Below the pieces are notes generated by a model that saw only the letters and a program-made list of their open reading frames with translations, was not told the DNA's origin and did no database searches. From Hyphomicrobiales bacterium (GTDB lineage Bacteria > Pseudomonadota > Alphaproteobacteria > Rhizobiales > Rhizobiaceae): a stretch of DNA of 64,000 nt. The DNA is taken from NCBI GenBank assembly GCA_900468285.1, contig UBTF01000001.1, forward strand, positions 186,001 through 250,000, given 5' to 3'. Position 1 is the stretch's first letter, and every line of letters begins with the position of its first letter. Both the position numbers and the translations under genes were made by a program. Shown piece after piece: positions 8,382 to 18,482 of the stretch.

Positions 8382-10687
8382 CAGGCAGCCTCTGCGTCTT
8401 TGCGCAGGCGAACCGACACGAGAACGGACTTGGAGGTCGGGGTGAAGCTGCCTTCGCCATAGCTGTGCAGCGGAACCAGAACGTTGAGTTCCGGATAGTA
8501 GCCGCCGACGCTTCCTTCCGGAATGTTATAGGGCACGAGACGGAAGTTCTCGGCAATGCGCTCTACGCCATCACCATATTCACCGATGACATCGACGCGC
8601 TGCTTGGCGTGGGCGCCCAGCGCTTCCATGTCCTTGGGGTTCATGAAGATGACCTGCCGCTCGCCATAGACGCCACGGTAGCGGTCATCCATGCCGTAAA
8701 TGGTGGTGTTGTACTGGTCGTGGCTGCGGAAGGTTTGCAGAACGAAAACGCCTTCCTTGCCGAGTGCTTCCTGATGTTCCGTCTTCTCCGGCAGCGGGCC
8801 GGTGAAGAAGGTTGCCTTCTTGGCTGGCGTATTCCACTCACGCTCGGCTGCGGCATTGCGCAGGTGGAAGCCGCGCGGAACGCGCACACGCTCGTTGAAT
8901 TCATGGAAGCCCGGCAGAACGCGCGAGATCATATCGCGGATGAGGTCGTAATCGTCGGCGAGCTTGGCCCACTGGACACGCTCATTGCCAAGCGTCGCTT
9001 CGGCCATGCCGGCGATAATGGCGACTTCGGAGCGCAGTTCCGGCGAGGCGGGTTCGTTGATACCACCGGAGCCGTGAACCATGCTCATGGAGTCTTCGAC
9101 CGTTACGATCTGCGACTTGCCCTGCGAGTTACGGTCGATTTCCGTGCGGCCAAGGCAGGGCAGGATGAAAGAGACTTCACCCGGCACCAGATGCGAGTGG
9201 TTGAGCTTGGTGGCGATGTTGACGGTCAGCTTCTGCTTTTCGAAAGCCTTGATGATGAGCGGGCTATCAGGCGTGGCGCGCAGGAAGTTGCCACCCAGAG
9301 CGATGAAAGCCTGCGCCTTGCCATCCAGCATCGCGCTGATGGCTTCAACGGTGTTGTGGCCCCGGTTGCGGGGCATCGGCACGCCGAGTTCCTTTTCCAG
9401 CGCATCGAGCAGGGCAGGCGGGGCCTTTTCATCGATGCCGACCGTGCGGTCACCCTGCACGTTGGAATGTCCGCGCACGGGGCAAAGACCAGCGCCGGGA
9501 CGTCCGATATTGCCGCGCAGCAGCATGAAGTTGGTGATTTCACGGATCGTGATGACCGAGTGCTTGTGCTGCGTAACGCCCATCGCCCAGGTGGTGATGA
9601 CGGCGTTGGACGCCATGTAGATGGAAGCGGCTTCCTCGATCTGCTCGCGGGTAAGACCCGACTGGTCGAGAATGGTTTCCCAGCTGGTCGCCTCCACGGC
9701 GGCGCGATAGGCTTCGAACTCCACCGCATGTTCGGCGAGGAAGTCGTAATCGATAATGGCAGGCTTGCCAGCGGCACGCGCGGCATCGTCAGCCGCAAAG
9801 ACTGCCTTGCTCATGCCGCGCACGGCGGCCATGTCGCCGCCTTGGCGCGGCTGGTAATAATTGGTGGCAATCTTGGTGTTGCCCCCTGTGATCATTTCCA
9901 GCTTGTCCTGCGGGTCGGTAAAACGCTCCAGGCCCTTTTCGCGGATCGGGTTGAAGACAGCGATGCGCGCACCGCGAATGGCGGCGCGACGAAGATCGCC
10001 CAACATGCGCGGGTGGTTGGTGCCGGGGTTCTGGCCGATGACGAAAATCGCATCCGCCTTTTCGAAGTCTTCCAGCAGAACCGTGCCCTTGCCAACGCCG
10101 ACGGAGGCCTTCAGGCCGACGCCGCTGGCTTCATGGCACATGTTGGAACAGTCGGGGAAATTGTTGGTGCCGTAGAGACGCACCATCAATTGATAGAGGA
10201 ACGCGGCTTCATTGGAGGCGCGGCCGGATGTGTAGAACTCGGCACGATCGGGGCTGTCGAGGCTCCTCAAAACGCGACCGATTTCATTGAAGGCATCGTC
10301 CCAGGATACGGGCAGATATTTATCGGTCGCACGGTCGTAGCGCAGTGGATCAGTCAGGCGACCCTGCTTTTCCAGATCGTAATCCGACCATGTCCGCAAT
10401 TGCGAGACCTTATGGCTGGCGAAGAAATCCGGTGGCACGCGCGCTTCCGTTGCTTCCCAGGCAACTGCCTTCACGCCGTTTTCGCAGAATTCGAAGGACG
10501 AGCCGTGCTCCGGGTCACCCCAGGCGCAACCGGGGCAATCGAAACCATCGGGTTGATTTGCCTTAAGCAGGGTCCGTGCGCCGGAAATGGGCGCGCCCGA
10601 TTCCAGAAGGCGCTTTCCCACGCTCTTGAGTGCGCCCCAACCGCCTGCTGCGGAGGAGGCCTTGCCGATGAAATCCATCTTGCCCAT
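8381..10687 (-). CDS. FdhF/YdeP family molybdopterin oxidoreductase
   Basis: Molybdenum enzyme of the bis-MGD oxidoreductase family, YdeP/FdhF-like, of 768 aa from ATG 10687. The N-terminal CPGCAWGDPEH and the later FCENG are typical of YdeP relatives. Other signs are the cofactor-binding stretches FVIGQNPGTNHPRML and LRGNIGRPGAGLCPVRGHSN and a C-terminal molybdopterin dinucleotide-binding domain. No twin-arginine signal is seen, so it is likely cytoplasmic. An open frame upstream to 10795 is probably not translated. Family members are annotated as formate dehydrogenase-like, but the substrate of this one is not established. It heads an operon with a MarR-like protein and the deformylase-like protein. 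Confidence 0.88.
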   Translation of the reverse strand: MGKMDFIGKASSAAGGWGALKSVGKRLLESGAPISGARTLLKANQPDGFDCPGCAWGDPEHGSSFEFCENGVKAVAWEATEARVPPDFFASHKVSQLRTWSDYDLEKQGRLTDPLRYDRATDKYLPVSWDDAFNEIGRVLRSLDSPDRAEFYTSGRASNEAAFLYQLMVRLYGTNNFPDCSNMCHEASGVGLKASVGVGKGTVLLEDFEKADAIFVIGQNPGTNHPRMLGDLRRAAIRGARIAVFNPIREKGLERFTDPQDKLEMITGGNTKIATNYYQPRQGGDMAAVRGMSKAVFAADDAARAAGKPAIIDYDFLAEHAVEFEAYRAAVEATSWETILDQSGLTREQIEEAASIYMASNAVITTWAMGVTQHKHSVITIREITNFMLLRGNIGRPGAGLCPVRGHSNVQGDRTVGIDEKAPPALLDALEKELGVPMPRNRGHNTVEAISAMLDGKAQAFIALGGNFLRATPDSPLIIKAFEKQKLTVNIATKLNHSHLVPGEVSFILPCLGRTEIDRNSQGKSQIVTVEDSMSMVHGSGGINEPASPELRSEVAIIAGMAEATLGNERVQWAKLADDYDLIRDMISRVLPGFHEFNERVRVPRGFHLRNAAAEREWNTPAKKATFFTGPLPEKTEHQEALGKEGVFVLQTFRSHDQYNTTIYGMDDRYRGVYGERQVIFMNPKDMEALGAHAKQRVDVIGEYGDGVERIAENFRLVPYNIPEGSVGGYYPELNVLVPLHSYGEGSFTPTSKSVLVSVRLRKDAEAA

Positions 10688-10896
10688 TTGACAGGTCTCT
10701 TTCTGATCTTGTTCTTGTCGTGCTGCTCGCTTGCGGTGCCATCCGCAGCGATTGTTGGCGCAGCTCTTTGCTTCAGATTCCTGTATAACTGCCATATGTC
10801 AACTTGTAACTTTACGATGGCATCCGCATCGCGTTCAATTCGCTGAGACTGTTTCATGACAGGTTAACGTCAGGCTCAGCCAGAAAGCGAAGCAGA

Positions 10897-10927
10897 GATA
10901 GGAATTTGCAACTTCTTTTGTCCTATC
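10897..10927. repeat. 7-bp inverted repeat in the mgtE/FdhF-type intergenic region
   Basis: GATAGGA (10897-10903) and TCCTATC (10921-10927) are separated by 17 nt, in the divergent region between the molybdoenzyme gene and mgtE. A possible -35 element, TTGACA, follows at 10934-10939. It may be an operator; unproven. Confidence 0.35.
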
Positions 10928-11008
10928 CTGTTGTTGACATTGTGCTTTTAAAAGCCATTCTCCTGCGCTTTCGCATAGCACCGCACTCAGCCGGAAAAGG
11001 GACGCAAG

Positions 11009-12436
11009 TTGACACAGACCGACGACCATCATTCCGTGCGCGAAGATGCCAAAAGGCCGGAAATCATGGCCGACATCTATGCCGAGGACGGTTCGATCAG
11101 GTCTGATTTCCTGGCGATGGTCGGTGCCGCAATCGCCGATCGGGATGTGCTTTTCCTGCGTCAGAACGTGGCAAGGCTGCACGAATCGGAGCTGGGCGAT
11201 CTGCTTGAATCGATCCTGCCGGAACAGCGCCACTCCATGGTGCGGCTGCTGGGCTCAGACTTCGACATGACCGCGCTGACCGAGGTGGATGAAGCGATCC
11301 GCCTCGATATCGTCGAGCAGATGCCGAATGACCAGATTGCCGCCGGTATCGGCGAAATGGATTCGGATGACGCCGTCTACATTCTTGAAGACCTCGACCG
11401 GGAAGACCGCGAAGACATTCTCTCGCAAATGCCGTTTACGGAGCGGGTGCGGCTGTTGCGCGCGCTGGATTATCCGGAAAGCTCGGCAGGACGCCGTATG
11501 CAGACGGAGTTTGTCGCCGTCCCGCCGTTCTGGACGGTGGGCCAGACAATCGACTACATGCGCGAAGAGGAGGAACTGCCGGAATCGTTTTCGCAGATTT
11601 TCGTCGTTGACCCCACCTTCAAGCTGGTGGGTGCCATGGATCTCGACCGGCTGCTGCGCTCCAAGCGGCAGGTGAAGGTCGAATCGATCATGCACGAAAC
11701 CAACCATCCGATTGCCGCCGAGATGGACCAGGAAGAGGCGGCGCAGCTGTTCGAGCAATACGACCTTCTGTCCGCTGCCGTGGTGGACGATAATGGCCGG
11801 CTCGTCGGCGTGCTGACCATCGATGACGTTGTTGACGTCATTCAGGAAGAGGCGGAAGAAGACCTTCTGCGCCTTGGCGGCGTGGGCGACGAAGAACTTT
11901 CCGATACCATCGCTGTAACGTCGCGTTCACGCGTGCCCTGGCTGGCGGTCAATCTGATTACTGCCTTCATGGCGGCATCCGTCATCGGTCTCTTCGATGC
12001 GACGATCGAGCAGATCGTGGCACTGGCCGTTCTCATGCCGATTGTCGCGGGCATGGGCGGCAATGCGGGGTCCCAGACCATGACCGTTTCGGTGCGGGCG
12101 CTTGCGACCAAAAATCTGGACATTCACAACGCGGCCAGAATCATTCGCCGTGAGGCGGGCGTCGGTTTGCTCAATGGTGCCCTGTTTGGCTGTGCCATCG
12201 GTATCATTGCGGGTCTGTGGTTCAAGGATGTCAATCTGGGTGGCATCATTGCCACCGCCATGCTGATCAACATGTTCGCCGCTGCCATCGCCGGTATCAT
12301 CATTCCGCTGCTGCTGGACAAGTTTGGAGCGGACCCGGCGGTTTCCTCCGCCGTCTTCGTGACCGCCGTTACCGACATTGTCGGCTTCTTTTCCTTCCTC
12401 GGCCTTGCGACATGGTGGTTCGGCGTTCCCATCTGA
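11009..12436 (+). CDS. mgtE: Magnesium transporter MgtE
   Basis: Mg2+ channel/transporter of the inner membrane, 475 aa. Order of domains: a MgtE N-terminal superhelical domain (about residues 45-145, DVVEQMPNDQ-like repeats ending in LSQMPF), two CBS domains (about 150-275) that sense Mg2+, then five hydrophobic segments from about 305 to the end. The pore segment MPIVAGMGGNAGSQ, with its conserved Gly-Asn, is present. The start is a TTG at 11009 with GGAAAAGGGA upstream; a downstream in-frame ATG would cut into the N-terminal region. No Mg-responsive riboswitch was recognised in the 200-nt leader. Confidence 0.93.
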   Translation: MTQTDDHHSVREDAKRPEIMADIYAEDGSIRSDFLAMVGAAIADRDVLFLRQNVARLHESELGDLLESILPEQRHSMVRLLGSDFDMTALTEVDEAIRLDIVEQMPNDQIAAGIGEMDSDDAVYILEDLDREDREDILSQMPFTERVRLLRALDYPESSAGRRMQTEFVAVPPFWTVGQTIDYMREEEELPESFSQIFVVDPTFKLVGAMDLDRLLRSKRQVKVESIMHETNHPIAAEMDQEEAAQLFEQYDLLSAAVVDDNGRLVGVLTIDDVVDVIQEEAEEDLLRLGGVGDEELSDTIAVTSRSRVPWLAVNLITAFMAASVIGLFDATIEQIVALAVLMPIVAGMGGNAGSQTMTVSVRALATKNLDIHNAARIIRREAGVGLLNGALFGCAIGIIAGLWFKDVNLGGIIATAMLINMFAAAIAGIIIPLLLDKFGADPAVSSAVFVTAVTDIVGFFSFLGLATWWFGVPI

Positions 12437-12447
12437 TCTCGGCAAAA

Positions 12448-12469
12448 TTGACTTTTACGTGAAGGTCAA
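12448..12469 (+). promoter_or_regulatory. MerR-type palindromic operator overlapping a promoter
   Basis: A 22-bp near-palindrome with arms TTGAC and GTCAA, centred on ACGT, where 18 of 22 positions are symmetric. TTGACT at its left end can serve as a -35 element, and a -10 would fall at about 12473-12478 with a long 19-bp spacer. This is the arrangement MerR proteins act on. It lies 130 nt before the MerR gene and is probably its own operator. Confidence 0.55.
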
Positions 12470-12598
12470 TCATAGTGAGATCAATGAGGGAGAGTTTTGA
12501 GGCGGCCTTCGCTTCTCATTCTATCCTGTTGTTTGAGCTGCGAATGTTCCGGAACCTGTCTGTCGTTTCCGGTTCATGCTCCAGAATCGGATGAAGCC

Positions 12599-12985
12599 TT
12601 GAATAAGTATTATAGCATAACGGAACTGACGCGTGAATTCGGGGTCTCCACTCGCACTCTTCGCTTTTACGAGGACGAGGGGTTGATCCACCCGGAGCGG
12701 CGCGGGCGGACCAGACTGTTCCGTATGGCTGATCGCAGGCTTATTCAGGAAATCCTGCGCGGACGCCGCATTGGCTTCACCATTGCTGAAATCCGCGAGA
12801 TCATTCAGGTCTACAAGGAGCCGCCGGGCGAGTCCGGGCAGCTGGAGCTCCTGATGAAAAAGGTGGACGAAAAGCGCGCCGATCTGCGCCAGAAGCGCAA
12901 GGATATCGAGGAGACGCTTGCCGAACTCGACAATGTCGAGGAAGCCTGCCTGACGCGTCTGGCAGAAATCGGCGTCGGGACGTAA
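12599..12985 (+). CDS. MerR family transcriptional regulator
   Basis: A 128-aa regulator. The N-terminal winged helix reads YYSITELTREFGVSTRTLRF followed by YEDEGLIHPERRGRTRLF, which is the MerR signature. A C-terminal coiled coil (residues about 85-120) would dimerise. I take the TTG at 12599. A longer frame from 12497 would add a Cys-rich leader that does not look like protein sequence of this family. It resembles the branched-chain/fatty-acid degradation regulators (LiuR-like) of alphaproteobacteria, but no catabolic gene is adjacent, so its targets are elsewhere or only itself. Confidence 0.85.
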   Translation: MNKYYSITELTREFGVSTRTLRFYEDEGLIHPERRGRTRLFRMADRRLIQEILRGRRIGFTIAEIREIIQVYKEPPGESGQLELLMKKVDEKRADLRQKRKDIEETLAELDNVEEACLTRLAEIGVGT

Positions 12986-12988
12986 GCC

Positions 12989-13957
12989 TTACTGAAGCGA
13001 CGCCGAGCATTGGGCGGCGATCTCGCCGATCCGAGACTGCTGTTGCGCCGCAAGTGCGTTTGCCATCATGGGGTCGAACAGGTTTTCGGCCTGCAGCGTT
13101 TCCAGCGTGCAACCACAGAAAGCCTGGCATAACTCGACACCGTTCTGCTGTTGAATGCAGCTTGCCTCACAGCTCTTCTTGTAGGCTTCCACCTGGTCTA
13201 TCGGTGGTGGCGGCGCGATGAGCGTTGCCAGATAGACGATGCCGATCAGGATCGGCTGGTGCACCAGATAGAACAACAGGCTGTGACGACCGAAAAGTGC
13301 GAGCACATTGCCCCTGCGGCTTGGCTTGCGGAACCGGTCCAGCCAGCCGCGAGGCGTGACGAATTGCGATGTTGCCAGTCCAAGCAGGAAGGGCGCTAGA
13401 AACGGCAGCACCGGAACATAATCATTGGAGCGCGGCGGCACCGTCGAGAGCCCGATCCACGACAGCCAGACTGGGTTGAAGGCGTCCGAACTCAGATATT
13501 GCGGGGCTATGAGGGCAAGGGCCGCGCAGCCCAGCGTGATGAAAAAGGGCAGACGCAGGAACAGAAGCCCGATCAGGCTCGCGGCGGCGATATTGTGGAG
13601 AATCCCGAAGAAGATCCAGCCATCCGGCACGGCAAAATAGGTGGCGACCGATATCAGAAGCGCAGCGCCCGCGACCATTGCGAAACGCTTGCCGAAGGAC
13701 GGCCAGTTGATGCCGCGGCGATGGGCGAGGTAGAGGCTGAAACCGGCAAGAAACAGGAATGAGCTGGCGATGGCACGGGCGTAGATGCGCCACCAGCCCT
13801 GCGTGGCCGTACCCGGTTCGAGATAGGCGAACATCTCCAGATCCCAGGTGAAATGATAGCTGGCCATGGCCAGAAGGGCGATGCCCCGCAGCGTGTCCAG
13901 TGCGCCGATCCGGCCTTTTGGCTGTGTCATCGTCGCGTTTGCCGACACGTCACTCAT
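12989..13957 (-). CDS. DUF1624 membrane protein with a Cys-rich C-terminal tail
   Basis: A 322-aa protein with about seven to eight hydrophobic helices over residues 15-250. The start, GRIGALDTLRGIALLAMASY, is typical of the DUF1624/heparan-alpha-glucosaminide N-acetyltransferase-like family (acyltransferase-3 relatives). A soluble tail of about 70 residues follows the last helix, with Cys263, 267, 277, 281, 283 and 317; the first four form CX3C-X9-CX3C. The tail is not part of the core family domain. Acyl acceptor and donor are unknown. It is convergent with the MerR gene, with only 3 nt between stops. Confidence 0.8.
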   Translation of the reverse strand: MSDVSANATMTQPKGRIGALDTLRGIALLAMASYHFTWDLEMFAYLEPGTATQGWWRIYARAIASSFLFLAGFSLYLAHRRGINWPSFGKRFAMVAGAALLISVATYFAVPDGWIFFGILHNIAAASLIGLLFLRLPFFITLGCAALALIAPQYLSSDAFNPVWLSWIGLSTVPPRSNDYVPVLPFLAPFLLGLATSQFVTPRGWLDRFRKPSRRGNVLALFGRHSLLFYLVHQPILIGIVYLATLIAPPPPIDQVEAYKKSCEASCIQQQNGVELCQAFCGCTLETLQAENLFDPMMANALAAQQQSRIGEIAAQCSASLQ

Positions 13958-14029
13958 TCATCCGTCCTTTGCAACGGTTACTTTTCGCTGCCAGCGCTTC
14001 GCCCTTCAACTGCGGCGATTTCATGGCCG

Positions 14030-14716
14030 TTACTGGTTGTCCATGATGGCGCGGCGGGCTTCGGAGAAAAACTGCCTGCGCAGCAGGGCAACGGTTATGA
14101 TGACCGTGGAGGCAATGAAGACATAGGGGCTGATGAACCAGCCGAGATAACCGATCGAAAGAAATATGGTGCGCAGGCCATCATTGAAGTTTTTGGCGGC
14201 GATGATGTTCATGCGGATGACGTTTTCTGCCGCGCGCTCCGCTGCCTCCCTGTCTGCATTTGTCTCATGCAGCATCGGCATCGCACCGAAGAGGATGGTA
14301 CAATAGTTAAACAGCCGGTAGGACCAGCCGAACTTGAAAAAGGCATAGCCAAACAGGCAGGTCAGGCCGATGACCTTCATCTCGAAGGCGGTGCGGCCAG
14401 CATAATGCACGAAGGGCATGTCGCGGAACACCGATTCGACCTGATCGGTGGCACCCAGCAAGGCAAAGCATCCGCCAATGGCGAAAATGGAGGTGGAGGC
14501 AAAGAATGCCGTGCCATTCTGAAGTCCAGCCATGATCTGCGTGTCGATCATCTTCAGATCGCGCGTCAGCGAATTATAGATCCATTTGCGACGGCGTTCA
14601 GCCATGGCCTGATTGAGACTGGTGCGGGAGAAGGGCCGGCGCTTGGTGGTGATGTGCGTGTAGGATGACCAGAGCACCACGAACACGACAAGTGCTACAT
14701 AATCGATGGTCGTCAT
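14030..14716 (-). CDS. DUF599 family membrane protein
   Basis: A 228-aa protein with hydrophobic segments near residues 5-20, 68-90, 108-135 and 185-215. The pattern RRRKWIYNSLTRDLKMIDTQ, then NGTAFFASTSIFAIGG, then AAKNFNDGLRTIFLSIGYLG matches the DUF599 family of uncharacterised inner-membrane proteins. It lies upstream of the DUF1624 gene on the same strand, with a gap of about 70 nt. No function is established. Confidence 0.85.
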   Translation of the reverse strand: MTTIDYVALVVFVVLWSSYTHITTKRRPFSRTSLNQAMAERRRKWIYNSLTRDLKMIDTQIMAGLQNGTAFFASTSIFAIGGCFALLGATDQVESVFRDMPFVHYAGRTAFEMKVIGLTCLFGYAFFKFGWSYRLFNYCTILFGAMPMLHETNADREAAERAAENVIRMNIIAAKNFNDGLRTIFLSIGYLGWFISPYVFIASTVIITVALLRRQFFSEARRAIMDNQ

Positions 14717-15244
14717 GGTGTCAGATTACCTTTGGTCACATGCATTTCGAATCTCGGTGCCTGCCAATATTGATGCGATTTCGATCTATGGCAATCTTGG
14801 CGAAAAATTCCATCTCTCAGGCAAATTTATTATGTGTGCTAACGATCCGGTAACAATGTACCGCTATGACTATGCCTGCACGCCGGATTGGTTTTGCGTA
14901 CCGGTGTTGCCATTGCTTTTTTAAGTTGAAAAGGCTACCAAAGCCGCGTTTGTACCTTGTGCAGCGCGGTTTTTGCTTGGGCGGAAATTGACAATCGGCC
15001 TGTCCGTATCTACCTTCAGTCATACGATCCGGCGCTTTTCTATCGAATGCGTTTGTCGACATGCCTGCATGGTGCGGGCGGGTAAACGAGGCCGATAGAC
15101 AACCGAACCAGAACGGCATGATTGACCGGGAGAACGCCTCCATATCTACGAATCGTTCTCTTTTCATGCTGGGTTCTGCAAGGCTTGCGACGCATATCGC
15201 ATTGGCGGCCGGATCGTTCTTACCTCACCTTTGTGATCATCCTC
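14717..15244. other. 528-nt intergenic region between DUF599 gene and cobP
   Basis: I find no convincing gene here. A 116-codon minus-strand frame (14817-15167) looks like chance. The region is less GC-rich than its surroundings around 14735-14930. It holds a possible plus-strand terminator (14944-14975) and a possible promoter with TTGACA at 14988-14993 and TACCTT at 15011-15016. I looked for, and did not see, the conserved boxes of a cobalamin riboswitch upstream of cobP. Confidence 0.5.
14944..14975 (+). terminator. Possible terminator with no known gene upstream
   Basis: CCGCG (14944-14948) pairs with CGCGG (14965-14969) across a 16-nt loop, followed by five T. No plus-strand gene precedes it for over 1.9 kb, so it would close an unannotated transcript or be fortuitous. 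Confidence 0.3.
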
Positions 15245-15769
15245 ATGTCTGATGTTTCTCGCGCCGTTCTTGTGCTGGGCGGAGCACGCTCCGGCAAGTC
15301 GGCCTTTGCCGAACGCCTTGTTCTCTCGGGCGAGGGGCGGGCGCATTACATCGCCACCGGTCGCGCCTGGGACGAAGAGATGCGGGATCGAATCTCGCAG
15401 CATCGCGAAAGGCGTGGCGAACTCTGGACGACGCATGAAGAGCCGCTGGCACTGACCGCACTTCTGAGCCAGCTCGACTCGCCCGAAAACGTCATTCTTG
15501 TCGATTGCCTGACATTATGGGTCACCAATCTCATGATGGAAGAGGGTGCCGATATCGATGCGGCTTTCTCAGCGCTTGCGCAACACGCGGCCTCTGCCCG
15601 TGCGAAAATCGTGTTTGTTTCCAATGAAGTCGGGCTCGGCATCGTGCCGGATAACCGGATGGCGCGGCAGTTCCGCGATCTTGCCGGGAGGCTTCACCAG
15701 GACATCGCCGCCATGTCTGCGCAGGTATATTTTATCGCTGCAGGTCTACCCCTCAAAATGAAGGGGTAA
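15245..15769 (+). CDS. cobP: Adenosylcobinamide kinase/guanylyltransferase
   Basis: Bifunctional enzyme of nucleotide-loop assembly in cobalamin synthesis: phosphorylates adenosylcobinamide, then transfers GMP. The length is 174 aa from the ATG at 15245. The P-loop GGARSGKS is at residues 12-19. The conserved [10 protein letters not shown] and the [12 protein letters not shown] motif follow, and the end [11 protein letters not shown] matches the family terminus. A longer open frame upstream is not expected to be coding. Other cobalamin genes are not in the window; ccoN follows after a promoter region. Confidence 0.92.
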   Translation: MSDVSRAVLVLGGARSGKSAFAERLVLSGEGRAHYIATGRAWDEEMRDRISQHRERRGELWTTHEEPLALTALLSQLDSPENVILVDCLTLWVTNLMMEEGADIDAAFSALAQHAASARAKIVFVSNEVGLGIVPDNRMARQFRDLAGRLHQDIAAMSAQVYFIAAGLPLKMKG

Positions 15770-15820
15770 TCCGGGTCTCTCCGTCCCGGGATTCAGCTTC
15801 GGAAGCGCCTCCCGCCTGAC

Positions 15821-15834
15821 TTGATATGGATCAA
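15821..15834 (+). promoter_or_regulatory. FNR/FixK box of the cbb3 oxidase operon
   Basis: TTGATATGGATCAA is a perfect match to the TTGAT-N4-ATCAA consensus bound by FNR, FnrN and FixK. It lies 116 nt before the ccoN start, so low-oxygen activation of ccoNOQP is expected. Confidence 0.88.
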
Positions 15835-15949
15835 GGCTGCTTGCCCCTTGCGGTGGCAAAGCTGCAAACGACGCGAAAGCACGTTTGCCGCCTTCAGAGT
15901 GGTTCGTCCAGCCGCGTCGTATCTGCGATGACGTTGGGGGAAACCAACA

Positions 15950-17572
<1,623 letters not shown>

Positions 17573-17584
17573 GGAGTTTCAACG

Positions 17585-18316
17585 ATGTCTATTCTTGAAA
17601 AACACGGCGTCATCGAACGAAACGCGACCTTGCTGCTTGTTGGCTCACTGGCTGTGGTTGCCATCGGCGGTATCGTGGAAATCGCTCCGCTCTTCTACCT
17701 CGAAAACACCATCGAGAAAGTGGAAGGGATGCGTCCTTACGCACCGCTGGAACTGGCCGGTCGCAACATCTACATCCGCGAAGGCTGTTATGTCTGCCAT
17801 AGCCAGATGATCCGTCCCTTCCGTGACGAGGTCGAACGCTATGGTCACTACAGCCTTGCTGCGGAAAGCATGTACGACCACCCGTTCCAGTGGGGCTCCA
17901 AGCGCACGGGGCCAGACCTTGCGCGCGTTGGCGGTCGCTATTCGAACGAGTGGCATGTTCAGCATCTGGTGGAGCCTCGGGCCGTCGTGCCTGAGTCCGT
18001 CATGCCAAGCTATTCGTTCCTCAAGACGACGCCTTTGCAGATCACCGATGTTGCGATGGAGTTGAAATCCAACCGTGCCGTTGGCGTTCCCTACAGCGAC
18101 GAGATGATTGAAAACGCATCTGCCGACCTTAAGGCGCAGGCTGATCCCAACGCCGATGCATCGGGACTTGAGGCGCGATACCCCAAGGCGAAAGTCGGTG
18201 ACTTCGATGGCGATCCATCAAAGGTCACGGAGATGGATGCGCTGGTTGCCTATCTGCAAATGCTCGGCACGCTGGTCGATTTCTCGACCTACGACGATGC
18301 CGCCGGTTATCGGTAA
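17585..18316 (+). CDS. ccoO: cbb3-type cytochrome c oxidase subunit II (mono-heme cytochrome c)
   Basis: FixO, a membrane-anchored c-type cytochrome of 243 aa that passes electrons to CcoN. One N-terminal membrane helix (about residues 15-40) is followed by the heme-binding CYVCH at residues 68-72, and the axial methionine region VMPSYSF. It starts 12 nt after ccoN with AAGGAG upstream of the ATG. Confidence 0.97.
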   Translation: MSILEKHGVIERNATLLLVGSLAVVAIGGIVEIAPLFYLENTIEKVEGMRPYAPLELAGRNIYIREGCYVCHSQMIRPFRDEVERYGHYSLAAESMYDHPFQWGSKRTGPDLARVGGRYSNEWHVQHLVEPRAVVPESVMPSYSFLKTTPLQITDVAMELKSNRAVGVPYSDEMIENASADLKAQADPNADASGLEARYPKAKVGDFDGDPSKVTEMDALVAYLQMLGTLVDFSTYDDAAGYR

Positions 18317-18327
18317 GGGGAAGCATC

Positions 18328-18480
18328 ATGGAAACCTATACCGCCATGCGGCACTTCGCCGATAGCTGGGGCCTGCTCGTCATGACTCTGTTCTTTGCCG
18401 GTGTCGTGGTCTTCACGCTGCGACCCGGATCGAAAAAATTCGCTGACGATGCCGCCAGCATCCCGCTCAAGGAGGACTGA
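18328..18480 (+). CDS. ccoQ: cbb3-type cytochrome c oxidase subunit CcoQ
   Basis: A 50-aa single-helix subunit (FixQ), read from METYTAMRHFADSWGLLVM. The hydrophobic stretch covers about residues 13-33, followed by FTLRPGSKK. It stabilises or assembles the oxidase. Position between ccoO and ccoP, size and sequence all fit. Its end contains the AAGGAGG ribosome site of ccoP. Confidence 0.95.
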   Translation: METYTAMRHFADSWGLLVMTLFFAGVVVFTLRPGSKKFADDAASIPLKED

Positions 18481-18482
18481 TC

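Noticed and set aside
8465-10846. A 793-codon plus-strand open frame opposite the FdhF-type gene, and similar long antisense frames (4883-5836, 19836-21470, 26583-28769, 28971-31193, 31359-33005, 42840-44390, 61861-63081)
   Set aside because: They are mirror frames of well-supported genes in GC-rich DNA. Their translations are rich in His/Arg/Gly/Asp and show no family motif, and the opposite strands encode recognisable enzymes.
12497-12598. N-terminal extension of the MerR protein from TTG 12497
   Set aside because: The added 34 residues are Cys/Ser-rich and precede the conserved YYSITELTREFG start of the family. They lie just behind the promoter and are better read as leader.
14817-15167. 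116-codon minus-strand frame in the cobP upstream gap
   Set aside because: No ribosome site of note, no recognisable domain, and composition typical of non-coding sequence. It also overlaps the possible promoter and terminator signals on the other strand.
15122-15244. Upstream extension of cobP and a cobalamin riboswitch before it
   Set aside because: The extension lacks family sequence, since CobP begins at the residues just before its P-loop. The conserved riboswitch boxes could not be found in the leader.
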